A stretch of 64,000 bases of DNA from contig CAJQUW010003146.1 of NCBI GenBank assembly GCA_907163375.1, positions 310,001 through 374,000 on the forward strand, in the 5' to 3' direction. The position numbers were made by a program, and so were the translations under genes. A model generated the notes under the pieces. It was not told the DNA's origin. It worked only from the letters and a program-made list of their open reading frames with translations, and did no database searches. The stretch is from Prostheceraeus crozeri. Its lineage: Eukaryota; Platyhelminthes; Polycladida; Euryleptidae. Positions 1 through 9,949 of this stretch are shown here, piece by piece (the stretch's first letter is position 1; every line of letters starts with the position of its first letter).

Positions 1-135
1 GAGTGGGAGTACATCGACAAAGTGAGGCTCGCGGTAGAAGAACGATTGAAGCAAGTGAACTGTTTTTGTAATCTGTGTGAAGCCAGACTCTGGGACGATA
101 TTGACGATGAAGACCTTTTGAAATACATGCCATAA
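1..135 (+). CDS. C-terminal fragment of the 150-residue element-B family protein (cut by window edge)
   Basis: The last 44 codons match the end of the intact copy at 12906-13358, with one visible replacement (Asn for Asp in the CFCxLCEAR stretch). The fragment contains a CxCxxC arrangement followed by an acidic tail ending in DEDLLKYMP. Function is unknown. The start lies left of the window. Confidence 0.75.
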   Translation, partial: EWEYIDKVRLAVEERLKQVNCFCNLCEARLWDDIDDEDLLKYMP

Positions 136-728
136 TAAATTTTTATTTCGTATTATCTTTGCTTTCATACTGACTTACTTGAATGGGGCTTCAGTGGATG
201 ATTTAACCATGTATACTTTTTCATTTGGAAATAGTAGCACACTTAGTCTAACTTGTAAATCTTATAACATTTCATATGGGCGATGATGGTAGATGAAATA
301 GTGTTAAATAAAATTAAGATAGCTTACACTTCTGATACAGGGATAGCAATCGACTGCGATCCATGTGTAAAGAGCTTGTTAGACTACGGAAGAGAGAAGT
401 GTGTTATGTTGCGTGTGGCGCGTGAGTGTCCTCCCATTTGATTCCATTCATCAATTCGTCTCATTGATAGAGACAGGTAGAACTCATGGTTCTCATAACG
501 TATGCAATGGAAAGTTTTAGGCAACCTTCGACAGTTGGCTAAATGTCGCCCTGGCGCGAATGCATACTACGTTGAGACAGAGGCAATCACTTGCAAACAT
601 GACGCAGAGAGGTTAAAGAAGATTGACCATTGCCGAATGTCCCTTGCGGTATACATAGCTACGGGTTTCACCGCCGCCCTTTACAGGAACGCCCGTCGAA
701 AGGAAGTATTACACCGAACTTCATTTGC
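136..728. other. Conserved non-coding or decayed segment of family A/B
   Basis: This stretch is nearly identical to 44335-44930 and to the reverse complement of 12310-12905. A reading frame over 550-715 stays open in all three copies, but this may only reflect high nucleotide identity. The segment near 230-270 resembles the minisatellite unit found around the palindrome centre of B. Homology to B stops near 718. Confidence 0.5.
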
Positions 729-867
729 AACGTTCAAGTTGACTGATAGCAGATTCAACTTAATGATAGTATTCGCCAGTCCGAAGACTGCCCAGGGCAA
801 ACCGCGTGGAGGTTCTATCATGTCTTGCCCCATGGTGGCCCTTAAGAGAGCCGGTGGTTCGTTCTCG
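729..867. repeat. 139-bp direct repeat, copy 1
   Basis: Almost identical to 1210-1348 in the same orientation, with a few single-base differences. The pair brackets the small gene at 887-1153. On the minus strand copy 2 is preceded by a good 3' splice site (polypyrimidine plus CAG near 1358), so the repeat may be a duplicated terminal exon. Confidence 0.85.
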
Positions 868-886
868 GGAGTCGTCATCAGCAATC

Positions 887-1153
887 TTACTCCATACCAA
901 TTCTGCTGAGAGAGAGTCGAAACCGTTCAACCTCAGCAGTGTCGACTTCAATGCTAGTTGGTATGTGAGTGGAGGGTGGAATGTAGCGCCATTCCATTGG
1001 ATTGGCAACACTTGCTGTCATCGCATTGCCAATCTGAGCAAGATTGTTGTGGACTCTGTCTTGCTCCTCTATTCTAGCAAATTCATTAAATAAATTTCGC
1101 GGTCTTAACTGCGGTCCGCGAGGAGAGTTGACTGCAGCGTTTGGTGTCTCCAT
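887..1153 (-). CDS. Small 88-residue protein of unknown function
   Basis: The ATG at 1153 is followed by 88 codons. A TATA box (TATATAAA, minus strand 1193-1186) sits about 30 bp upstream of the start, which favours this as a real gene with a very short leader. The protein is hydrophilic with a mid-region of alternating charges; no known domain was recognised. A GTATGG or GTAAGA donor near the 3' end could splice it to the 139-bp repeat exon. It is present in copy A only, in the segment missing from both arms of B. Confidence 0.5.
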   Translation of the reverse strand: METPNAAVNSPRGPQLRPRNLFNEFARIEEQDRVHNNLAQIGNAMTASVANPMEWRYIPPSTHIPTSIEVDTAEVERFRLSLSRIGME

Positions 1154-1185
1154 GATTGAAATGAAATGAAATGAGAGGTAGTGGT

Positions 1186-1193
1186 TTATATAC
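1186..1193 (-). promoter_or_regulatory. TATA box for the 88-residue gene
   Basis: The plus strand reads TTTATATA, i.e. TATATAAA on the minus strand, about 33 bp before the ATG at 1153. The spacing is typical of a core promoter with a short 5' leader. Confidence 0.6.
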
Positions 1194-1209
1194 CCCTCTA
1201 ATGTGATGT

Positions 1210-1348
1210 AACGTTCAAGTTGACTGATAGCAGATTCAACTTAATGATAGTATTCGCCAGTCTGAAGACTGCCCAGGGCAAACCGCGTGGAGGTTCTATC
1301 ATATCTTGCCCCATGGTGGCCCTTAAGAGAGCCGTTGGTTCGTTCTCG
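1210..1348. repeat. 139-bp direct repeat, copy 2
   Basis: Second copy of the repeat at 729-867. On the minus strand a GTAAGT donor near 1419 and a TTTTCAG acceptor near 1358 would define an intron of about 60 bp just before it, similar in size to the introns of the polymerase gene of B. Confidence 0.8.
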
Positions 1349-1428
1349 TCGTATCTGAAAATAGAAGGAAAAATAGATGAAAATATATTCAAGTGATAGA
1401 GATGATATTAACTTACCATAAGAGAAAT

Positions 1429-2580
1429 TTAGCCGGTTCGCGACCCCTTCGATGGTGATGGTTGAGGTAAGTACTTGGCCGGCAGTTTTCGCTTCCGGTG
1501 GCGCAGCTCCTTTATTTCGCCATCATGCTTGATGGAGACATGGAGACAGCGCATCTCCGCCATTGCTCCCTCGTAGCACTCGAATGTGGCATCCAAGTCC
1601 TCACTCTCAAGGATGACGCTGTCGACGATTCTGCTCTTGATGATGGGAATGTGGAGCGTTGTTCGTCTCTCTTCTTTCTTCTGACTCTCAGTCAGGCTAG
1701 TCTTTAGTTGCTCAATTTTTAAATTTGACACCTCTTCCTGAGCTTTTAGTGATTTTATGTAAGTCGCCTGCTCTTCAACTCGTTTTTCGCTGGCAAGCGC
1801 CCTTTCGCGGAAAGGTTCTATGTTAATTACTTGGGTCTTGAGGGCCCGAATCTCGGCTACCTGACCCTTCAGGTGGAAATTGTCATCCCTAAGGGCCGAA
1901 CATTCGTTTTTGTAACGAGTGAGCTCATCTTTTAATTTCGTGAGTGCATATTCCTGGCTCACCTTTGCGATCTGCTCATCCTTATTCCAGCTGTTCATCT
2001 GCTGCTTAATCCCCTTCTTTACTGGGGAAGGTGCGATCACTTTCTTTTTCGGGGAAGACTGATTTGTCGGTTTTCCTATCTCTTCCGCGTTTTTAGTGAT
2101 GACGGCCTCCTCAGAATCGGAGTCATCTGAGCAGTCCAAATCGCTTAGTGGGGCCTTCTCTTCTGCTGTCGATGAGGTAGTGACCGAAGCAACAGGTTCC
2201 AAAATTGTTGCAATAGCCTCTTGTAGTGCTGCGTCTAGATCGACTGTTTCTTCGTTGAAGAAGGGCGCGATCACTTTGCCGATGTCTGATGTTATATAAT
2301 TGTTAGCCTTTTTGAGCGGACATTCGGCGTGGGCGATGTAAAATTCCTCATGCTCCTTGCCTTTTAAAAATTTCAGGCAATGTGTACAGCCGGAAATAAC
2401 GGCTCTTTCCTCGTGAAAGTGAGGAGTATTCTTATATTTGTTAATGTGGCGTTTGAATTCGCCACCTCTCTTTATTTCTCCGCAAGAGCACTTTTTAAAT
2501 AAAAATTTTGAGTTGTCTCCCATTTTGTAACTTATGTATCTGTAAAGGAAGGATGAAATAGAATTACTAACAGGCGACAT
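1429..2580 (-). CDS. 383-residue Cys/His-rich coiled-coil protein, element A specific
   Basis: Visible layout: an N-terminal Cys/His cluster (CSC near residue 32, then CTHC, AHAEC near residues 67-89) that looks like a zinc-binding module; an acidic serine-rich linker around residues 125-165; a basic linker; a predicted coiled coil around residues 205-300 rich in E, K, L and Q; and a basic C-terminal tail (KRKLPAKYLPQPSPSKGSRTG, shortened here to its character: Lys/Arg/Pro-rich). The order suggests a nucleic-acid-binding oligomer, but no family was recognised. The gene is absent from both arms of Polinton B. The first Met is used; a second Met 20 codons in (MGDNSK) is also possible. Confidence 0.6.
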   Translation of the reverse strand: MSPVSNSISSFLYRYISYKMGDNSKFLFKKCSCGEIKRGGEFKRHINKYKNTPHFHEERAVISGCTHCLKFLKGKEHEEFYIAHAECPLKKANNYITSDIGKVIAPFFNEETVDLDAALQEAIATILEPVASVTTSSTAEEKAPLSDLDCSDDSDSEEAVITKNAEEIGKPTNQSSPKKKVIAPSPVKKGIKQQMNSWNKDEQIAKVSQEYALTKLKDELTRYKNECSALRDDNFHLKGQVAEIRALKTQVINIEPFRERALASEKRVEEQATYIKSLKAQEEVSNLKIEQLKTSLTESQKKEERRTTLHIPIIKSRIVDSVILESEDLDATFECYEGAMAEMRCLHVSIKHDGEIKELRHRKRKLPAKYLPQPSPSKGSRTG

Positions 2581-3359
2581 TGGCAGTCATTTTTATAATC
2601 ATACAGCTAAATTGTGAGATTGGTGGAAAGTGTCGAACCTTTGAATCCGTTACAGGCATTACTCAGAGGGGATCTTATCCCAACTCCAAGGCCTCGGCCC
2701 ACAAATCCAACCTCCCGCGGACAGAGCGTGCGTCATATCACTGTGTTGGTATCCGGACCCCGATTTTGACATGAAAATCAGTGGATTGTTTACAAAGGTT
2801 GCAAATTCCAAGCCGAAGCTCGCCTCCCACAACTTTATAAATGTCTTAGTTGAATTCAGCAGGGTCGAAAACCCCAGAAAACCTCCAAAACTAGTGAATT
2901 TAAATTTTTCAACTTTTTAGCACTACTTATGAAATTTTATAGGTAATCTATCACTTAGGGCAGGTCAAAAGCGACCGAACCTTTTTTGAATCAAGTCAAA
3001 CGGACTTGTAGAAGCAAAGTTACAAGCCTTTAAAGTTTTGGAGTCTTTTATGGCCTGGAGACGAAGGCCATCTCCTGGCTAACCTCTAAGTCTGACGGCT
3101 TAGCTGATATCAGCAATGAAATTTTCTAAGTCGGTTTCTTACAGAAAACCGGAATTTGGAATGTCCGAAGCTATCATCGGAGCTCAGAGAGACGACTTAC
3201 CGTTGACAATCTCTCGTATTAATGTCAAGTCTCTGTCGGTTCCCAGCTTATATAGTGTGTGGCGATCAGCTGATGACGTAATACCCATCATCCAAACAAT
3301 AAAAACCCGTCTATCTCCGGTTCTAGTGCTCCGATTGAGCTGGAAATACACCATTGCCA
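2581..3359. other. Intergenic segment; homology to B resumes at about 2856
   Basis: 2581-2855 is unique in the window and no gene was recognised. From 2856 on the sequence parallels 45356 onward and the reverse complement of about 11870, including a conserved block at 3050-3300 that also occurs at 11470-11700 and 45540-45800. Confidence 0.5.
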
Positions 3360-4290
3360 TGTAGAATTTGACGCTGAATCCGAATCTGGCCTCCGTTTTC
3401 CCATCCGATGCTTCGTTTTGGCTCTACAGCCCACAGCCATCGCAAAAATTCTAACTCGAAAAAATGTTTCTCTCCGATTGACTTGAAACTCTCCGATTGA
3501 CTTGAAACTCACCATACAGATAGAGAATTTGACGCTGATTCCAAATCTGAAATCCGTTTTCCAATCCGATGCTTCGTTTTGAAGCTACAGCCCAAAACGT
3601 CCCAAATTCTAACTCTGTCGTTTTTCGCCAATGTCCCAAAATCTTAAATGGCGTCTCACATCTAAACGAAGACAGATAGGAACAAGCCGATTCTTTCAGT
3701 GAATTTGTCTCACTCTTAGCTTTCAAACGAGCTATGGCACGACAAAATCCGTCCACTAGAAGCCAATATCGAAGCGAGCTGTCCAGAGGGGGGGGACGTC
3801 AGCGAAAATTTTTTCTCTCCGATTGCGTTCAAATTCACCATACCGATGCAGAATTTCACGCTGAATCCGAATCTGGCCTCCGTTTTCCCATCCGATGCTT
3901 CGTTTGGGCGCTACAGACCAAAACGTCCCAAATTCTAACTCTGTCGTTTTTCGAAAAATGTTGAAAATTTTTTCTCGCCGATTGACTTGAAACTCACCAT
4001 ACCGATGCAGAATTTCACGCTGATTCCGAATCTGGCCTCCGTTTTCCCATCCGATGCTTCGTTTTGAAGCTACAGCCCAAAACGTCCCAAATTCTAACTC
4101 TGTCGTTTTCTCGAAAATCATCACAGACTATAGCCTCAAGTCAAAACCTGGCGGTCGCCCAAGTCCACCACGACACTCTGTCGTTCCAGAGGGGGGGAGG
4201 GAGTCAGCGAACATTTTGTGAACGTGGACCAACCTGGCCGGCCGACCACGACACTGTCGTTCCAGAGGGGGGGGGGTGCCGGTCGGGTGT
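3360..4290. repeat. Terminal repeat array of element A
   Basis: Tandem and staggered copies of a unit containing the phrase ATCCGATGCTTCGTTTTG and the phrase AACTCTGTCGTTTT, with runs of 7-10 G residues (for example near 3787, 4192 and 4266). The same array closes both arms of B. Long open frames across it arise from the repeat structure and are not treated as genes. Confidence 0.8.
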
Positions 4291-4337
4291 TCGCCGTTTT
4301 CTTACTACTAGGGCTTGTCTTCTCTGCCAAATCACCG

Positions 4338-4795
4338 AGTGAAAAGACAATCCTTGGTACTTCTATTCTTCCCCCCCACATTTTTGAAGTTTCTCAAAAT
4401 CATCAAATTTCGCCAAAGTTAATCACATTGGGTTTAGGATAGACTTCATCTGTCACTGAGTGACACTACAACACGACTGAGAAGTCTTACTTGAACCCTG
4501 GGATGAAGGATTGGTCCCTTGGATACTCAGTTAGAATACAAGGTACAGCTGTGATCATGAACTTCGTAGGGTTGTTGTCTACAGACAAATGACAAGCAGT
4601 TGTCTAATTCTGAGGCTTTAAATGTTCTACAAGTCAGATAAGAGGAGTTTTACACACTCAATCCTATGCGACGTTAGTGAGACTGCCCGTAGTAGCGAGA
4701 GAAGATCGTTGACGATGCAACACTTCCGGGTGTCAACAGCAGAAATGTGGGGGGGGGGAAGAATAGAAGTACCCAATCCTTTTTTCACTATCACG
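4338..4795. mobile_element. MITE-like unit with ~45-bp imperfect inverted ends
   Basis: The phrase GGTACTTCTATTCTTCCCCC at about 4352 returns in reverse complement at about 4752-4776, and the similarity extends outward on both sides (GTGAAAAGACAATCC versus GTGAAAAAAGGATTG). The ~360 bp between carry no gene. A clear target duplication was not found. Confidence 0.5.
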
Positions 4796-4942
4796 GTTCA
4801 TTCCCTAAACTATTACAAGATCTGTATGCAGTGTTATCTCTGTACTTTTGTTTGACGGAGAAAGTTGATATCAAGACAGTGGCAGCTATGTGCGAGAATA
4901 GATACTCGTACTTTGTTTGCATTATATTTCGGGTCTAGTTAT

Positions 4943-5011
4943 AGGCCGGAGTCCTATCATTTGATAGGACTCCGACTCCGACTCCAGCAAAAATGATAGG
5001 ACTCCGGGACT
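4943..5011. repeat. GGAGTC-rich simple repeat with a small palindrome
   Basis: Repeated GACTCC units and the palindromic phrase AGTCCTATCATTTGATAGGACT-like arrangement, then a second copy of ATGATAGGACTCC. Looks like a short satellite or the end of a small element. Confidence 0.4.
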
Positions 5012-5023
5012 CCGCATCCCTGT

Positions 5024-5830
5024 GACTTCGACCAACGCCTTGAAACGTGTGATGTGATCCTTCGAAAGATGGACGAAGACGTTAATTTAGTAGACAAGAT
5101 CATCTGGTCTGACGAGTCTAAATTCACTTTAAATGGCTGTGTTAATCATCGTAATTGTTTAATGTGGTCTCCTGACAACATAGAAATTGACAACAAAAAA
5201 AACCACTAGAATGGAAATTAAGCATCATGCAATGCACAATAACGGCACATAAATCGCTCTTCATGCCCCAACTTAGTTCCCTCGGATGTGCAGCCACCTT
5301 GAGTCAATTTCCATTCTAGCGAACTTCAGATAAACAGTTTATTTCTATGCCTGACAACCTTCACTTCACTGTTCAGCGTTTAAATGACTCTCATGGAGTT
5401 ACGGTTTGGGCTGGTCTCTCTTCTCACGGAATTATCGGTCCAGTATTCTTCAATCAAAATGAAAGCTTCAACGCTTCAAATGACTTGCAAGTCCTAAAGG
5501 ATTATGTTTTCCCTATGAATGATGGCGTGAAATGGCTTATGCAAGATGGTGATCCAGCACACTGCGCGTTGAGCGTGCGAAGTGCTCTTGATGGCAATTT
5601 TACAGACAGGTGGATCGGAAGAAGAGGTTCCATTGAATGGAGTCCAAGATCCCCAGATTTCACACCCTGTGACTTCTTTTTATGGGGATTCTTGAACGCA
5701 AGGAACGCGAGATCATAGTCCAGCTTCGTCATTTCATAAGTGAAGAATGTTCAAACTTGACCGATTATCTTTGCGAAAACTGTCTGTCGAGGTGTGCCAA
5801 AAAGTTTGCGAGAATGTATTGCCAATGAGG
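5024..5830 (+). pseudogene. Mariner/Tc1-superfamily transposase relic
   Basis: Fragments in the plus direction read as a DDE transposase of the mariner superfamily: IIWSDESKF (5102 region, first catalytic Asp), VTVWAGLSSHGIIGP, WLMQDGDPAHCA (second Asp, near 5545), and RWIGRRGSIEW followed by SPRSPDFTPCDFFLWG (third acidic position, near 5655). The frame is broken by the MITE at 5180-5349 and by later frameshifts after 5718, so it is inactive. Terminal inverted repeats of the mariner were not identified. The family call is secure from the linear order of motifs; the subfamily is not assigned. Confidence 0.85.
5180..5349. mobile_element. 170-bp MITE inside the mariner relic, 9-bp target duplication
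   Basis: CCTGACAAC occurs at 5171-5179 and again at 5350-5358, exactly at the point where the transposase reading breaks. The insert starts ATAGAAAT and ends ATTTCTAT (inverted ends), with a second internal inverted pair ACTAGAATGGAAATT / AATTTCCATTCTAG. The 9-bp duplication fits Mutator-like or related DDE elements, but the terminal motif is too short to name a family. Confidence 0.75.
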
Positions 5831-6467
5831 GAGCGAATATATGAGATAAAAGTAAGTTACTATGTCCAGTATTGATCATTATGCAAAACAATATTCTTTC
5901 TTAAACTCTTGTTGATAAAGAACCAATATTAAGAGTTAATCAAAATCGGTCAAGGTTTCTGGGCCACTCTGTAGATTCTTATTCCAAACAGATGGTTCAT
6001 TTCTTGATATAATCAAAAGGCGGCAGGATTTGCACTTTTTTGTTCTCAATAAACGCTTATCCATTTATTCCTATTTGAATTTTTGTAAGTTACAAGTAAG
6101 TAAGGAAATATAGTATATTTCAAAATACTGAAAATCACATTGTGTAATAGTAAGTTGCAAGCATCAATTGTGACAAAAGGTGTAAAGAAGAAGAAGAAAA
6201 GCTATGTGCGGTTTCATTCATAGGAGCTGTAATGAACGGGATGAAAAAGTTCAAATGCCTAGTCATAGAAGAGAAAGGCTACAAAAATCTGTGAGATCTA
6301 CTGGATTTTGGTGGAATAGTATCATTGAGAATGTGGTTCTCGTCATATCCAGCAGAGACAAACAGTTTCGTAGCCGCAACTTTTTGCCTCGTCGACAGAT
6401 CAGAAAAGCGACCACAATTACAATGGCTTCTAAACGGTACACTACAGATGATCCGATGACATATTTT
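5831..6467. other. No gene recognised
   Basis: AT-rich unique sequence with short open frames only. Nothing that could be supported as a feature. Confidence 0.4.
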
Positions 6468-6840
6468 CTAAAGTCTATCAAGCTCCGAGCTTAGATGTGT
6501 GGGCAGCACTACAAACGCTGACGAGGCATAATCCAAAACCAGCCGAATGATAGCGTTGTAAACGACGAGAAGTTGATCTGATGACATGATTGGCTTTAAA
6601 AGTCGCAAGACGCACAATCGGCGTGAAGCATTTCTACACACAGTTTGGATATGCGAGGACCAGGTAAGTTTGTTGTTTAGAAGCATTCCAAGAAAACGCA
6701 GTTCATCTACGCATTCAGCATTAGGAAGACATACAATAATGATGGGATCAGACTTTGAATAACAAATTGACCTGCATTTTTTCAGGTTCATCTTTAGGCC
6801 GCTAGACCTTCTGACCATTGAAGTATGTTCTGATGCTCAG
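6468..6840 (-). pseudogene. LINE reverse-transcriptase C-terminal fragment
   Basis: The minus-strand translation (6818 to 6468) reads SGLKMNLKKC, then ELRFLGMLLNNKLTWSSHI, then ICVLRLLKPIMS-like and a C-terminal helix, which is the typical stretch after the YADD motif in non-LTR retrotransposon reverse transcriptases (FLGV..D..L.W..HI). The YADD part is missing, so it is a truncated relic. Confidence 0.75.
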
Positions 6841-6866
6841 TGGTAACATGATGATTATTAGAAGTC

Positions 6867-6867
<1 letters not shown>

Positions 6868-6901
<34 letters not shown>

Positions 6902-6902
6902 G
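6868..6902. repeat. (AAT)n microsatellite
   Basis: About eleven consecutive AAT triplets, the common tail or neighbour of LINE insertions. Confidence 0.9.
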
Positions 6903-7072
6903 TTTATTGAAGAATAATGAAAATCATGAATACATTATACACTTTCTGACACATGCACATACATAGCATAAAGTAACCATAAAAGGAAGATACACTGGCA
7001 TATCTATCATACTCATGTCAAGTTAACAAGCTAATAGCAAATATAAAATATTCAAATAAGGAAGAGTAGAAA

Positions 7073-8020
7073 TTACAAGAAATCACCGTTACTTAACATA
7101 CATGCCCAATAGAAAAAAGAATCGAGCCGTCTTGATGTTGAACAGTAAGGCAAAAAATACCGTCCTGAACGAGACATGATTGGTGGAACCCGATCATGAA
7201 GGGGGTGGGCAGGATCTTTACACTTCTGCAAGAATTTACAGGCTAGTTGATTACGCGACTGAGCAAAGTCAGGAATCGCATCGCATGTACAGCATTCCCC
7301 GCAAATGATGCGGTGAGTTCTGCTCCTTAATCTGTCAACCTTATGTACAACAGAGCTTGAGAGCTTACCAAAAACTGGAGATGCGTACAAAATTACAGAC
7401 AAAATGCAGGCATTGAAAACTTCAAATAATTGTTTCTTGTTCACGTAAGGCTTCAAAGACCGGAGAACATGCAAACGTCGAGAAGCACAGAGTGCAACAA
7501 AAAAAATGACAGTTCCATTTCAAATTGTTATCAATTGTTACCCCTAAGATGTTCACGGAGGAAGGCAGTTGAATGTCATCATAAGGAACAAAGGAAAAAT
7601 TCCTAGAACGATGGAAAAAAAATTGCCTGCATTTACTGTGATTTAAATACATGTGGTTTTCTTCAGACCAAGTCAGCACTATCAAGAGATTTGAAGGATT
7701 CGGTTCTTGATTGCAGCACGACTCAACAAGGGTCAGGTCATCTGCATACTTGATCAATCGAGCATTAGGACTGTCAATTTTCAGTTCAGCGATAAACAGC
7801 GCGAACAGATACGGGCCCAAAACGGAGCCTTGGGGCACCCCCGAAGTGGCCACGAACGTCGGTCCAACTTTGCCATCCAAACTTACTCTGAGATGACGGT
7901 CGACAAGATAAGAATGCAACCATAGAAGGAACCCCTTGTTGAAATCCATAAACAGAGGGATGCATAGGTCGTCGACATATTGAATTATTTGAGGGCCACG
8001 ACTGACCGGAGTTAGTGTAC
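7073..8020 (-). pseudogene. LINE reverse-transcriptase fragment with catalytic YADD
   Basis: On the minus strand the order SGVPQGSVLGPYLF (about 7830), then LIKYADDLTLV (about 7755), then VNILGVTIDNNLKWNCH (about 7530), then LRSLKPYVNKKQL (about 7450) is the canonical order of palm motifs in non-LTR reverse transcriptases. A frameshift near 7475 separates the palm from the thumb part. No endonuclease domain is present. The copy differs in sequence from the LINE relic at 8714-9530. Confidence 0.85.
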
Positions 8021-8042
8021 TAACGACTGTACAAAAAAAACA

Positions 8043-8713
8043 CCGGACCCATAGAGTAAGTATGCTAGGTAGAGTGGTAACTCCGCATTTATTAAATCCC
8101 CAGTGTGTATGCACTTTCGATTTTATTAAATGAACTCAAGGGAGATACAGTCGGAACTGTTTCCAAATGTGAGATATACACATTTATGCAGTTTTGAAGA
8201 AATTACAACGGGATTGACTGATCTTGATAGCAAAGCAGAATGAAATGATATTATTTTACAGATTGTCCGTGTCATGACAGCCTTGGAGAGGTAATATTTG
8301 TTAATTTGGCAACTCGATGACCTGTTATTGCTTTCATGAATTAGAAATATGAAATTTCAGCCAAGAATGCACAATAAGATGTCGACTTTTTCATGAAGAC
8401 CTCCATTGTAAAACGGGTCATGAAATTCCCTTGATAATCAGCTTAATTTCCGCTTAGTTAGGATGCTTATTAGCAAATATTCATTCCTTTTGATATCCAG
8501 CTTGTTACATACTACTTATATAGGAGAGTCATCTCGGTAGTATATAATTTGTCAAATTTTGACTTTTTTCAAAACTGCTCAAATAATATTTTGGACCACG
8601 GGAACGTAATCTCCGCAAAAAACTGAATCTTTTCATATGAAAATTTTCACTGTATACAGATACTTTTTTGAGTCGACACTCCTCTACCTATATATCCCTA
8701 CTCTATGACCGGA
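8043..8713. mobile_element. ~670-bp inverted-repeat element (MITE-like)
   Basis: The left end CCGGACCCATAGAGTAAG (8044 onward) and the right end, whose reverse complement reads CCGGTCATAGAGTAGGGATA, are imperfect inverted repeats of about 35 bp, both continuing into TAGGTAGAG. The interior is AT-rich and non-coding. It sits exactly between two LINE fragments. Confidence 0.6.
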
Positions 8714-9530
8714 CCTAAAACCGAGCCTTGCGTTGCACCTGAGAGAACGTTAGTTGATGTGCTCACTGAACAGTCTACGCGTGCTGTCTGAGTTCGTCCA
8801 TACAAATACCTTTGTGCCCACTGTATGAAATCCTGTGGAAAATTGAATTGAGCCAGCCTCCAAAGTATAGGCTCATGTGATAAAATGTCGAAAGCTTTGG
8901 ATAGATCATGCGCGATAATTTTGAGACCGGAAATGTCAGATGACTCTAAAGAAAATAACGCGTGATTAAGAAGACTGATGATCGCACATGCTGTTCAGCT
9001 TGCTAGCCGGGAACCGAACTGGTGACCACCGATGTTATTCATGATTTTTTTGATGAGCTGACTGCACCACCAGTCTCTCAAAAATTGTTGAGGGAACCTG
9101 AAGCAATGATCTGGGTCTCAAATTGTCAATATCAGTACCTGATGTGTTTGGAAATGGAAAGATGTGTGCCATCTTCCACCTTCTCGGACATCGCCTTTCT
9201 GAAAGTGAAATGCTAAAAATGTGAGCCAAGGAACCAGCTAAAGCTTCAGCAGAAATATTGTACAACAAAGAAGGTATATCATCACTGCCCTTTGCTCTAT
9301 CTTTGCCCTTGCTTTTAACTTTCGCAGTTCTTCTTCAGTTTCAGATACGGTGATATCTGCATTCCAAGGATTATCATTTCCAACAGATAGCAGATTGTTT
9401 GCATCAAATGCTCTATCGATAGGCTGGAGAAACACAAACATAAAATTCTCATTTATTGAGTTCAACCACTGCTTCAGCAGAAACAAACTGATTGATAATT
9501 TGTGTGACCAAGAAGTAGTAGGCTTAAGCC
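8714..9530 (-). pseudogene. LINE reverse-transcriptase N-terminal and palm fragment
   Basis: Minus-strand reading gives, in order, a helical linker (about 9486-9290), SERRCPRRWKMAHIFPF with the following LRPRSLLQVPSTIFERL (about 9200-9050, RT domains 1-2), then HDLSKAFDILSHEP (about 8900, the first catalytic Asp) and LSGATQGSVLGP (about 8725). The copy then stops at the inverted-repeat element 8043-8713. Several frame changes are needed, so it is dead. Confidence 0.8.
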
Positions 9531-9913
9531 ACTTTGAGTTAGAATTTAGAAAAAAGTGTTTGAATCGTGTTGCATAAACATCATTAGTTTTACAATTTCA
9601 CATATAGAATGTCACAATCATCAGAACAGCATCATGATCAGAACAGAAACGTATAGGCCTGAACGATAAAATAATTGTTTATGGACCGAAATAATGTCAA
9701 TACTTACTCACTTGTATCTGAATCATTATCACTTTTAGCTTAGAATGCATAAATTAGGCCTATTTGATTGCAGCGCTTTATTGCTGCTTATTGTTAATAA
9801 TTTCTACTTTACTGCTGCTGATAAAAGCGTGGTTATTGATCAAATTTTTATTTGAATGTGTTTTGATTCCATTTTTCTTGAATATAGGGAACAAAAGCAT
9901 ATGGCTTATCCAC
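9531..9913. other. No gene recognised
   Basis: Unique AT-rich sequence left of Polinton B. Only short open frames. Confidence 0.4.
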
Positions 9914-9919
9914 CACATA
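9914..9919. repeat. Target site duplication CACATA, left of Polinton B
   Basis: CACATA directly precedes the terminal AGTAGTAAG and is repeated at 47350-47355 directly after the mirror terminus CTTACTACT. A 6-bp duplication is the known signature of Polinton integration. Confidence 0.9.
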
Positions 9920-9949
9920 AGTAGTAAGTAAAACTCCACTTCTGGATAG

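Larger units (their letters stand above)
1..4309. mobile_element. Polinton/Maverick A, right end (partial)
   Basis: The sequence from position 1 runs parallel to the right arm of Polinton B (44200-47349): the same C-terminal gene fragment, the same downstream segment, the same terminal repeat array and the same terminal motif CTTACTACT (here 4301-4309). It therefore is the right end of a second copy of the same family, whose left part lies outside the window. Between about 718 and 2855 the copy differs completely from B and carries two extra genes. The six bases after the end are AGGGCT; the matching duplication on the left side cannot be seen. Homology and the terminus are directly visible; the assignment to Polintons follows from the family relation to B. 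Confidence 0.85.

Noticed and set aside
1..4309. Treating A and the left arm of B as one large inverted repeat element spanning 1-13358
   Set aside because: A ends in its own terminus (CTTACTACT at 4309), B starts at 9920 with its own target duplication, and the 5.6 kb between hold unrelated relics.
6204..6494. 96-codon plus-strand frame
   Set aside because: No domain seen, and the minus strand downstream holds the LINE relic; likely chance.
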